Below, in pieces: positions 31,369 to 44,922 of a stretch of 64,000 bases of DNA (its first letter is position 1; the number at the start of each line of letters is the position of its first letter). Made by a program: the position numbers and the translations under genes. The notes below the pieces were generated by a model. It was given only the letters and a program-made list of their open reading frames with translations. It was not told the DNA's origin and made no database searches. This stretch comes from Burkholderiales bacterium (lineage in GTDB: Bacteria > Pseudomonadota > Gammaproteobacteria > Burkholderiales > Burkholderiaceae_C): positions 1 to 64,000 of the forward strand of contig JACRBA010000148.1 of NCBI GenBank assembly GCA_016213265.1, given 5' to 3'.

Positions 31369-32018
31369 TGGACGGCCTGCAGGGTTTCTGGACCGAGGCC
31401 GACGTCGTCGGCCGGGCGGTGGCGCTGCTGCTGCTGGCCATGTCGGTGGGTGCCTGGGTGCTGATCTTCTGGAAGGGCTGGGTGCTGCGCCGCGCGCTGG
31501 CCGACCTGCAGCGCGGCGTCGATGCCTTCTGGAATGCGCCCGACCGCGACGCCGCCCGCCAGCGCCTGGCCGCGCTGGACCGCGAGGGGGTGATCACCCC
31601 GCTGGCCGAGGCCGCCTTCACGCGCCCGGCCGCGGGCACGCTGCAGACGCACGGCGCCATCGAGTCGCAGCTCACCCGGCGCCTGCGCGATGCGCTGCAC
31701 GCGGGGCTGCGCCATCTGGGCAGCGGCCAGGTCTTCCTGGCCTCGGTGGGCGCCACCGCGCCCTTCGTCGGCCTGTTCGGCACGGTCTGGGGCATCTACC
31801 ACGCCCTGCTGGGCATCGCCGACGGCGGCGGCCTCACTATCGAGCGCGTGGCCGGCCCCGTGGGCGAGGCCCTGGTGATGACCGCCGCCGGCCTGGCGGT
31901 GGCGATCCCGGCCGTGCTGGCCTACAACGTGTTCGGCAAGTGGCTGGGCGCCTGCGAGGCGGAGCTCGAGGGCTTCGCCCACGACCTGCGCGAGATCGCC
32001 CTGCACGACGCCGGCTGA
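31368..32018 (+). CDS. exbB: MotA/TolQ/ExbB proton channel family protein
   Basis: LASVGATAPFVGLFGTVWGIYHALLGI...VGEALVMTAAGLAVAIPAVLAYN. Confidence 0.9.
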
Positions 32019-32046
32019 GCGACCCCACCGCCACCCACGATCCGCC

Positions 32047-32487
<441 letters not shown>

Positions 32488-32618
32488 GGCGGGCCGCCCG
32501 ACTGGGGCCCACCCGCCCACAGCCCATGGCCGCAGCGCCCCGGCAGACACCTGGGCCGGCGCATCCGCATAACCCGCTAGTGACGCGTGAACTGCTGTCC
32601 GCCCGAGGCGCTCTGGGA

Positions 32619-32643
32619 TACGATCACGCACAGGGGGTGTGCG
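32619..32643 (+). promoter_or_regulatory. Candidate cassette promoter -10 (TACGAT, 32619-32624) with adjacent dyad CGCACA-GGGGG-TGTGCG (32627-32643)
   Basis: Hexamer plus perfect 6-bp inverted repeat placed where the transcription start would be; no strong -35. Confidence 0.3.
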
Positions 32644-32713
32644 AGCGCCAGAACGGCCGAAAGAATCGGCCGCCGTCCGTCAAGCCGCCTCCGCACACAG
32701 GGGGAGGACTACC

Positions 32714-34039
32714 TTGGGCCATGAAGTGTGGGGGCTGCTCGGCCCGGCCAGCCTGTCGGGCCGGCGCCGCACGCGCACGCTCGGACTGGGCGCCGCGGTG
32801 CGCAGCTTCAATGACCTGGCCGTGCCTGGGCTGGGTAGTGTGTGGTTCGGCAAGCAGCTGGTCCTGGCCACGCTGGGCGTGGTGGTGGCGGAGTCGGCCC
32901 GACGCGCCGGCGCGAAGGTGTCCAACATCGAGGTGGCGAACGCAGTGGAAGCCCTCGCCTGCTGCCTGGCGTTCGACGACCGGCAGTGGGCGCCCGACCG
33001 CCGCCTCAGGGGGCGCACCAAGCTGCCCGAACCAGGCGAGGACCTGAGCTTCCGCCGGGTACGCCGTACCAGCTTCTACGTGACCCAGACGCTGCGCATG
33101 GGCACCGTGCAGGCGCTGCCGGCCCTCGGCCTGGTGACGGCCCGCGGCACACGATTCAACGCCTTCGAATCCTCGGTCAACGGGTGCGCCGTGCTCGAAG
33201 TGGCCCTGGCACCCTACCGGCCGTTCAGGCGCAGTGTGCAGGCCCACCTTGTGGACTGGGTGTTGGGCAGGACGGGAGCCGCCTCCATGCAGACCGCGAC
33301 GCTGCGCGAGGCGCTGTCCCCCTGCGCCGCCCTCAGCCCGGACAGCCGGGCCTTGCTGCGCGCGCGGCTGGAGCTGGGTAGCGACCGGGAGCGTTCCGCC
33401 GACACTTTGCGCCGCCGCCAGGCGCTGGCCTGGGTGGGCTCACTGCACGGCGCCGCGCCTGGAATGTCGGCTTCGGACTTCCCGAAGCCGCCGGCCCTCG
33501 ACGGCGACCACTGGGACGACATCCGGGCGGGTGCGCTCTTCTTCACGCTGATGGATGCCGCCGTGGCGGTGCTGGACGCCGTCGAAGCGCACATGGGTCC
33601 GGACCGCCGCCAGATGCCAGTGGCCGACGCCGCACGTGATTTGGAATCGGCCGCTGCGCCCTCCGGCCCTGTGCGGATCCTTGCGCTGCGACAGGCCGCC
33701 CGGCGGTTCTTGGACGCGCAGCACCGTCAGCCTCAGGCGGTCGAATTCGCCCGGCAGTGCGCGGCGGACTGCACGGATGACCTGCTGCGTGCCCTGGTCG
33801 GCCGCGACGGCACGGTCCTCAGGCTGCTTGGCCAGGACATTGGCCGCGGCCCGGCATACCGCGGCGCCACGCCCGCGGCCGGCCCGCCGGAGGAGGACGA
33901 CGCCGACCCGCGCGGCGACGACATCCCCATCCCCCACGGCGTGTCCCATCGGCTGCGCAACCTGTACCGCCTGCACCTGGACCTCCAAGGCGACCTCGAC
34001 GCCTGGCTGGAGCGGCAGGCAGAAAGGTCCGCGCCATGA
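32714..34039 (+). CDS. Cassette protein A: hypothetical protein, no recognised family
   Basis: Probable TTG start at 32714 with GGGGGAGG 5-6 nt upstream; 441 aa; ATGA overlap with next gene. The ORF track extends upstream to 32639. Confidence 0.75.
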   Translation: MGHEVWGLLGPASLSGRRRTRTLGLGAAVRSFNDLAVPGLGSVWFGKQLVLATLGVVVAESARRAGAKVSNIEVANAVEALACCLAFDDRQWAPDRRLRGRTKLPEPGEDLSFRRVRRTSFYVTQTLRMGTVQALPALGLVTARGTRFNAFESSVNGCAVLEVALAPYRPFRRSVQAHLVDWVLGRTGAASMQTATLREALSPCAALSPDSRALLRARLELGSDRERSADTLRRRQALAWVGSLHGAAPGMSASDFPKPPALDGDHWDDIRAGALFFTLMDAAVAVLDAVEAHMGPDRRQMPVADAARDLESAAAPSGPVRILALRQAARRFLDAQHRQPQAVEFARQCAADCTDDLLRALVGRDGTVLRLLGQDIGRGPAYRGATPAAGPPEEDDADPRGDDIPIPHGVSHRLRNLYRLHLDLQGDLDAWLERQAERSAP

Positions 34040-36048
34040 ACGGCCTGCACGCACGAGCAGGCGCGCTGTCACTCGCCCAGCACTTCGACGCGCCGGAGGG
34101 ATTCGTCGGCTGCTTCGGCTGGGTCTGCGGCTTTTCCGCCGACAGCCCCTTCATCAGCGAAGTGGCGGAGCGCTTCACCACCTGGACGCCGGACCAGCGT
34201 GCGAGCCAGGGCCGCGTGGCGCTGGCGCTGTTCCTCGACCCGTCGTGCCCGACGCTTTCCATGGTGAATCACCCAGGCGTATTGCACCTGCCGGTGGCCC
34301 ACCCGGGCAGCCGGACCTGTCGACTGGTGCACGCCAAGGTGGCCTTGCTGGGCTTCAGGCACGCCGAGCGACCCGACGCCTGGTGCGTCCGCCTCCTCGT
34401 GTCGACGGGCAACTGGACGCGCCAGACGGTGGAGGACAGCCTGGACTTGGCTTGGCGCCTCGATGTCTTCAGCGACGACATCGCGGCGAGGAAGGACGCA
34501 TCCCGGGCCGCATGCGCCGACATCGTGGCCGCGCATGGTCTGATGAATGCGCTCCGGCAGGGCCTGGGTGGCGTGTTCGATGTGCGGCTCCTGCGGGCCA
34601 CACCCCAGCTGGCGGAGGACCAGGCGCTGGTCGACCGCTGGATCAGCCAGTGCGCACGGCACGCCGCCGGCAAGCCGCGGTTCTTCGACAGCCGCAGCCG
34701 CTCCCTGCTGGCCCAATTGCCGGGCAAGATCCGTAGTGCGGACGACGGCCGGGCGGTGGCTCGCAACTACATCGCCATGGGCTCGGGCTTCTACGAGCCG
34801 GCCCCGGCGTCAGGCGGTGCGCCACGCGTGCCCATGGCGATTCTCGAGACCCTGCGTGGGGAAGGGCTCCTGACGCTCAGTTGCGAGACCGACCTGTTCG
34901 TCAACCGTCTGGCCTGTCAGGGCGTGGCCATGTCGGTGCGGGCCCTGGACGAACGCGGCGTGACAGTACGGCCGGCGGCGGCACCTAGCCTGCTGTTCGG
35001 CGAAGACAACGCCCGCACGCTACACGCCAAGTTCCTTTTCAGCGCCCACCAGTCGGCCCGTTCCGCCCGGTGCAGCAGCGCCTGGGTCTATCTCGGCTCC
35101 GGCAACCTCACTGAGCCAGGGTTCACCCGGCGAATGGGGCCGGACGGCAACTTGGAGGCAGGCGTCGTCTTCTGCGCAGACGGCCTCGTGTGGCAGGGCG
35201 GCGCGAAGGTCGATGCATCGCGGGTGGTCAGCCACCTGCTGCCCATCCAGCGCGACGAGGCCGTGTCGCCTGACAGCGCCGCACTCACCGCCGGGCCGCC
35301 GTACGAGCGCCCCCCAGTGACTCACCTGGCGCCGCCCATCGCCTGGCTGGTCTGGACCGAGACCGACGACTGCCCGAGCCGGCTCGTCTCGCCCGAACCG
35401 CTGCCGGCGCAAGCCACGCAATTCCAGGTGCTGGGCCCCGACGAACAGCCCTGCCCGGCGGCCGATGGCGGCTTCGTCTGGCACGCCCCCATGCCGCGCC
35501 AGGTGCGCTGCCGCTGGACGGAGGATGGCCAGGTCCACAACGCCGAGATCCCGGTGGTGGACGCCCACGGACGGATTGCCGCCATGCCCCTGCAGCCACT
35601 CGGCATCGAGGAGGCATGGTGGCAGCTGGCGGACTTTCCCCAGCCGCCGCCGGCGGACGCCGAGGACGCCGACGGTGACGGGGCCGCCGATCCGCCGCCC
35701 CAGGGCGCCATCGACACCCGTCCGGCCGCCCCGGGCAGCTACCCGGTCCGCCAGCTGATGGAACTGGTCGAACAGATCGCCGCCAGGCAGACAGCCTTGG
35801 ACGAGCGCGACTGGGCGGCCTGGTGCAGACGCATGGAGCAGACCTTGACCCGCGCCAAGGACAGCCCGGCCGTCGCGTACTTCCGGCACCTCGGCGCGGC
35901 CGGGCTGAACCCGCTGTCCCCCCTGCGCCAAGCACCGTTCCGCCCCGGGTACGCGGAGACCGCGGACACGGCGGCGGGCCTGCTGTACGAACAGGTGCTC
36001 GACCGCATCGAAGCCCAATGGGGTGTGGCCGGGATGCCCGGCGTGTGA
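34036..36048 (+). CDS. Cassette protein B: phospholipase D/tyrosyl-DNA phosphodiesterase-like protein
   Basis: Two H-x-K...(S/T)GN motifs: LVHAKVALLGF...VRLLVSTGNWTRQTVEDSLDL and TLHAKFLFSAH...AWVYLGSGNLTEPGF. Confidence 0.75.
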   Translation: MNGLHARAGALSLAQHFDAPEGFVGCFGWVCGFSADSPFISEVAERFTTWTPDQRASQGRVALALFLDPSCPTLSMVNHPGVLHLPVAHPGSRTCRLVHAKVALLGFRHAERPDAWCVRLLVSTGNWTRQTVEDSLDLAWRLDVFSDDIAARKDASRAACADIVAAHGLMNALRQGLGGVFDVRLLRATPQLAEDQALVDRWISQCARHAAGKPRFFDSRSRSLLAQLPGKIRSADDGRAVARNYIAMGSGFYEPAPASGGAPRVPMAILETLRGEGLLTLSCETDLFVNRLACQGVAMSVRALDERGVTVRPAAAPSLLFGEDNARTLHAKFLFSAHQSARSARCSSAWVYLGSGNLTEPGFTRRMGPDGNLEAGVVFCADGLVWQGGAKVDASRVVSHLLPIQRDEAVSPDSAALTAGPPYERPPVTHLAPPIAWLVWTETDDCPSRLVSPEPLPAQATQFQVLGPDEQPCPAADGGFVWHAPMPRQVRCRWTEDGQVHNAEIPVVDAHGRIAAMPLQPLGIEEAWWQLADFPQPPPADAEDADGDGAADPPPQGAIDTRPAAPGSYPVRQLMELVEQIAARQTALDERDWAAWCRRMEQTLTRAKDSPAVAYFRHLGAAGLNPLSPLRQAPFRPGYAETADTAAGLLYEQVLDRIEAQWGVAGMPGV

Positions 36049-36055
36049 GGAAACG

Positions 36056-38774
36056 ATGACGGGTGACTTCCAGGGCTGGGACGCGGTGTCGGCCGCGCTG
36101 TTGGAGCGGGCGGACGCACCAGCCGCATCACTCAACGACGGCCAGCGCGACAGCCTGCGGGCCCTTGCCGCTCGACTGCCGCACCACGGCGTGATCGTGG
36201 CCGACGAGGTCGGCATGGGCAAGACGCGCATCGCCACCAGCGTGGCACATGCGGTGGCCTCGGTGGGGGGCCGGGTCGCCATCCTGGTTCCACCCGGGCT
36301 GGGCTACCAGTGGGCGGAAGAGCTTCGCCATACCGGTGTCGCGGACGTGCCTCCCCTCCTGCGCAGCCTCGACGCCTACCTGAACGCGTGGGCCGACGCG
36401 GACGAGCGCGCGCCTGCCCCGCGCCCGTGGGCGGAGTTGCCCGTGATGCTCATCTCGCACGCCTTCTGCAATTGGCCGATAGCAGGCAACACGCGGAACA
36501 ACTCGAAGTGGACGCTGCTTCCACAAACCCTCGCACGGGTCCACGCCCTGCAGCGTGCCAGCCGCCGTCTGCCACGCGGAACCGGCGCCAACGGCGACTT
36601 CGACGACGTGCGCGTCACCCGCGCCGCGCAATGGATCGTCGGACACGCTGACGCCGGCGCCCTCATGCGCATTGCCGCGCGCCCCGAGCTCCAGCGTTGG
36701 GGACCGGGATCGCCCATGCTCGACAAGGGCGAGTACGGCCGCGGCCGGCCTATCCGGCTGGCGCTGGAGCAGGTGGTCGGCCTCGGGCTGGGCGCCTTCG
36801 ACCTGGTCGTCATCGACGAGGCACACAAGAGCCGCGGTGCGCTGAGCAACCTGAACCGCCTGCTCGAACATGTGATCGGGTACGGCCGTGTCTCCCGGCG
36901 CCTTGCGATGACGGCCACGCCGATCGAACTGGACGTCGAGCAGTGGAAGCAGGCGCTGGGGCGCATCCAGGTCGAACCCGACGCGGCCGGCGCGGCGATC
37001 GGCGCCTACCAGACGGCCGTGGAAAGGGTGCGGCGGCAGCCGCAGGATGCGCATGCCCGGCAAGCCTACGCGGCGGCGGCCCACCTGTTCGAAACCACGC
37101 TGGGGGGCTACCTGCTGCGCCGCGACAAGCGCGAGGACGAGTCCGTGCGCAGTTTCGTGGAGCACACCGGTGAGGACCACAACGCGTACCGGCACGAGTG
37201 CGAGATCGTGGTGCGCACCGGAGATCTGACGCTACCGTGGCAGCGGGCAGTCTGCGCGGCCGAGGCGCTGTCCTTCGTCGCGCGCGGTCTCGATGACCAT
37301 GCCACCCAGCGCCTGCGCCTGACCCTCGGCAACGGACACGGCCTGGCCGCCTGGATCGACGACGCTCAGACCACCAGCGAGCCGCCGCGCGAGGGCGACG
37401 GTGAAGGTGGTCAACCGCAGGCGAGTGGGGACGGGGCGCCTGAGGACAAGCGCGGCGCCCGCGTCGCCTGGTGGAGGAGCCGGCTGCTGGCGGCCGCACG
37501 GTCGCCTGACGCGCCGGCCGCCGACGTCGACGCCGCCCTGTACGACCATCCCGCCATCCGAGCGGCGGTGCGGGAGATCGAGGCGGTATGTGCGCCCGCG
37601 CCGGCCGTGGCCGCGGAGAAGGTGCTGGTCTTCGGTCGATTCACCCGGCCGATGCAAGCCCTGGAACGCCTGCTCAATGCGCGCCAGATGCTGCGCTGTC
37701 TCGACAGCGGGGTGCCCTGGCCGCGCAGGGAGCTCGCGGTCAGCGAACGTCCCGCCGTGGCCGCGGCCCTCCGACAGCTCGGTCGCAGCGAAACCCTGGC
37801 GGAGATCCAGCAGCGTTTGCGGGAGCAATACAACGCCTTGCGGGCGGAACGGGAAGCGTTCCGCAGTGGCCTGCTGGACACCCTTCGTGCCGGCCTGGCC
37901 GAGTTGGGCGACCAAGCGCCGGCACGCGCCCTGGCCTTCCTGACGGCGTTGGCTGCGCAGGCAGCCGAGGTGCCGGCGCAAGATGATGAGGGCATGCACG
38001 GGCCCACGCCACTCACGCTCGTGGCGCGTGCGCTGCACGGGTTGCTCGACCCCGGCAGCGCCCCCGTCGACGTGGCCCGGGCCTGGATCCGCCTGCTCGA
38101 GGCGGCCACCGACCGCGAAGCGGACGCCGAGGCCGACGGCGTCCTCGACGAGAACGAAGCGCGGGACCTCTGGCCGGACGTGGCCGAGCGGATCCGTCAG
38201 GCCTATGGCCGTGTCGAGGGCGACTTCGCACGCCTGATGAACGGCCAGTCCGAACCCGCCTCCCGGCGACTGCTGCAGCTGGCTTTCAACCGTGCGCACA
38301 GCCATCCCCAGGTACTCATCGTGCAGTCGGTGGTCGGCCGTGAAGGGCTCAACCTGCACGAAGCGTGCCGCACCGTGGTGCTGTTGCACGCCGAGTGGAA
38401 CCCGGGCGTCGTGGAGCAGCAGATCGGGCGGGTGGACCGCATCGGCAGCCTCTGGGCAAAGCAGCTGGCGCAAGCGGTGAACGAGGGCGTGCGGGGCGCC
38501 GCGCTGCCCCGGATCCACATCCGACCCGTGATCTTTGAAGGCACCTACGACGAGCTGAACTGGAAGATCCTGCGCGAACGCTGGAACGACCTGCGTGCGC
38601 AGCTGCACGGCATCGTCATCACGCCGGCGGTGTCACACGGCGTGGATCCGGCCCTGGCGCGGCAGATCAATGGGCTGGCGCCCCACTTTTCGCCGAGCAG
38701 GCCGCGGCAACGCCCGGCCCACCGCGGCGGTGCCGCTCCGACGGCCGCACCGGCCACCACCACGCAGGCCCCTG

Positions 38775-38803
<29 letters not shown>
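36056..38803 (+). CDS. Cassette protein C: SNF2/RapA-like superfamily 2 helicase
   Basis: ADEVGMGKTRIA (motif I), VVIDEAHKSRG (II), AMTATP (III), VQSVVGREGLNLHEA (V), EQQIGRVDRIG (VI). Confidence 0.9.
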
Positions 38804-42348
<3,545 letters not shown>

Positions 42349-42349
<1 letters not shown>

Positions 42350-42873
42350 TGGCGCCGGTGCGCCGTCGGGTCCTGGTTGCCGCTCTGGCCGGCGCCGCCG
42401 CCACGGCGGCGCTGCTGCCGCTGGGCGGCTGCGGCTTCGCGCTGCGCCAGCCGGCTGCCCTACCGTTCACGCGCCTGGCCGTGAGCGGCTTCGCACCCGC
42501 CGCGCCCATGGCCGACGCGCTGCGCCAGGCGCTGCCGCGCAGCGTGATGTGGGTGGACGACCCGCGCCAGGCCGAGCGTGTGCTGGTGGTGCTGGAGGAC
42601 CGCCTCACGCGCACCGTGGCCGCGTCCACCGCCGGCGGCCAGGTGCGCGAGTTCCGGCTGCGCGTCACGCTGCGCTTCCGCCTGGACCGCCCGGACGGCA
42701 CGCCGCTGCTGCCGGAGACACAGCTCGAGCTGACGCGCGACATGAGCTACAGCGAGACCGCAGCGCTGGCCAAGCAGACGGAAGAAGCCGTGCTGCTGCG
42801 CGACATGCGGCTGGACATGGCGCACCAGCTGCTCGAGATGCTGGCCGCCAGCGGCCGCGCACCGGCGGCCTGA
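42349..42873 (+). CDS. lptE: LPS-assembly lipoprotein LptE
   Basis: Lipobox LGGCGFALRQPAALPFTRLAVSGF; conserved leuS-lptE-holA order. Confidence 0.88.
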
Positions 42874-42890
42874 GCGCGGCACGCAGCAGC

Positions 42891-43991
42891 ATGCAGGTCC
42901 GCGCCGACCAGCTCGCCACCCAGCTCGCGCGCAGCGGGCTCAAGAGCGTGTACACCTTGCACGGCGACGAGCCCCTGCTGGCGCAGGAGGCCGCCGACAC
43001 CCTGCGCGCCGCCGCCCGCGCCGCCGGCTTCGGCGACCGCCAGGTGTTCACCGTGAGCGGCGCCCACTTCGACTGGAGCGGCGTGCTGGGCGCGGCGCAG
43101 TCCATGGGCCTGTTCACCGACCGCCAGCTGATCGAGATCCGCATTCCCAGCGGCAAGCCGGGCAAGGACGGCTCGGCCGCGCTGCAGGCCTACTGCGAGC
43201 AGATCTCGCCGGATGTGCTGACGCTCGTGCACCTGCCGCGCCTGGACCGCGAGCAGCTCAAGAGCGCCTGGTTCGCCGCGCTGGACCGCACCGGCGTCAC
43301 GGTGCGCCTGGACCCGGTCGAGCGCCATGCGCTGCCGGGCTGGATCGCCCAGCGCCTGGCTGCCCAGGGCCAGCGCGTGGCCGCCGGCGAGGCCGGCCAG
43401 CAGACCCTGGCCTACTTCGCCGACCGGGTGGAGGGCAACCTGCTGGCCGCTCACCAGGAGCTGCAGAAGCTGGCCCTGCTGTATCCGGCCGGCGAGCTCA
43501 GCTTCGAGCAGATCGAATCCGCCGTGCTGGACGTCGCGCGCTTCGACATCGGCCAGCTGGTGTCCGCGGTGCTGGCCGGGCAACCCGGCCGCGCCCTGCG
43601 CATGCTCGACGGCCTGAAGGCGGAAGGCGAATCGCCCGTGCCGGTGCACTGGATGCTGGCCAACGACGTGCTGGCGCTGCAGCGTGCGCGCGGCGCGCTG
43701 GCCGCTGGCCTGCCGCTGCCCATGGCGCTGCGCGAGGCGCGGGTATGGGGCGACAAGGAGCGCGTCTTCCAGGCCCTGCTGCCCGGCGTGGACGACGCCG
43801 CCCTGGCCGCCTTGGTGGTGGCCGCGAGCGACTGCGACGGCGTGCTCAAGGGCCTGCGCCGGCCGGACTGGCCCGAGGACCCGTGGGAGGCGCTGCGCCG
43901 CCTGGCCCTGGGCCTGCTGGACCTGGTGGCCACGGCCACCGCGCGGCGCGGGGCCGCCCGGCGGCCGATGACGCTGCCCGCGGGCGGCTGA
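42891..43991 (+). CDS. holA: DNA polymerase III subunit delta
   Basis: YTLHGDEPLLAQEAADTLRAAARAAGF...ALQAYCEQISPDVLTLVHLPRLDR. Confidence 0.9.
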   Translation: MQVRADQLATQLARSGLKSVYTLHGDEPLLAQEAADTLRAAARAAGFGDRQVFTVSGAHFDWSGVLGAAQSMGLFTDRQLIEIRIPSGKPGKDGSAALQAYCEQISPDVLTLVHLPRLDREQLKSAWFAALDRTGVTVRLDPVERHALPGWIAQRLAAQGQRVAAGEAGQQTLAYFADRVEGNLLAAHQELQKLALLYPAGELSFEQIESAVLDVARFDIGQLVSAVLAGQPGRALRMLDGLKAEGESPVPVHWMLANDVLALQRARGALAAGLPLPMALREARVWGDKERVFQALLPGVDDAALAALVVAASDCDGVLKGLRRPDWPEDPWEALRRLALGLLDLVATATARRGAARRPMTLPAGG

Positions 43992-43995
43992 AAGC

Positions 43996-44896
43996 TCAGT
44001 AGCCGCGCGAGCGCTCCACCCGGTGGGCCAGCGGCCGGCCGACGCGGCAGGCCTGCACGTTGGCGGCGGCCACCCGGGCGGCGGTGCGCGGGTCCGTCAG
44101 GGCCGCCGCGTGCGGCAGCACGGTGACGCGCGGGTGCGACCAGAACGGGTGGCCCGGCGGCAGCGGCTCGCTGGCGAACACGTCCAGCACGGCGTGGCCC
44201 AGCTGCCCGCTGTCCAGCGCCGCCAGCAGGTCCGGCTCCACCACATGCGCGCCGCGCGCCAGGTTCACCAGGCCGGCGCCCGGCCGCAGCCTGGCGAAGG
44301 CGCGGGCGTCCAGCAGGCCGCGCGTGGCCGGCGTCAGCGGCAGCAGGTTGACCAGCACGTCGCAGCCCCCGAGCACCGCCGCCCAGCCCGCCTCGCCCTC
44401 GCACGCGCCCACGCCGGCCGGCAGCGGCCCGCCGGGCGCGCGCCGCCACTGCCCGGCCCAGGTCACCCAGGCCCAGCACCGCCACCTGCACCTCGTCCGC
44501 CCGGCGCTGGGGCAGTGGCTGCCAGCGGCCGGCGGCCTGCTGGGCGGCGTAGCGGAAGAAGCCGCGGTGCAGCGACAGCACTGCCCACAACGCCGTCTCG
44601 GCCATGGCCGCGGTCATCGCCGGGTCCACCATGCGCGCCAGCGGCACGCCCTCGGGCAGCGTGGGGTCCGCCAGCAGCCGGTCCACGCCCGCCCACAGCG
44701 ACTGCACCAGCCGCAGCGCGGGCAGGCCCTGCAGGCTGCCCGGAGCCGGGTTGGCCACCAGCGCCACGTCCACGGCAGGCCGGTCGGCCGGCTCGAGCGC
44801 CGTCAGCAGCCGCTCGCCGGGCAGGGCGGCGGACAGCGCATCCAGCCACACCTGCCGCTCGGCGGGCTCAATTTGTCCGCAAAGGTAAATCGTCAT
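43996..44896 (-). pseudogene. 2-hydroxyacid dehydrogenase (glyoxylate/hydroxypyruvate reductase A-like), frameshifted
   Basis: N-terminal half MTIYLCGQIEPAERQVWLDAL...VAVLGLGDLGRAVAAR in one frame; C-terminal half CDVLVNLLPLTPATRGLLDARAFARLRPGAGLVNLARGAHVVEPDLLAAL... in another; junction near 44425-44460. Confidence 0.75.
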
Positions 44897-44922
44897 GTCG
44901 CGCAGCCTAGCGCCTGTTCACA

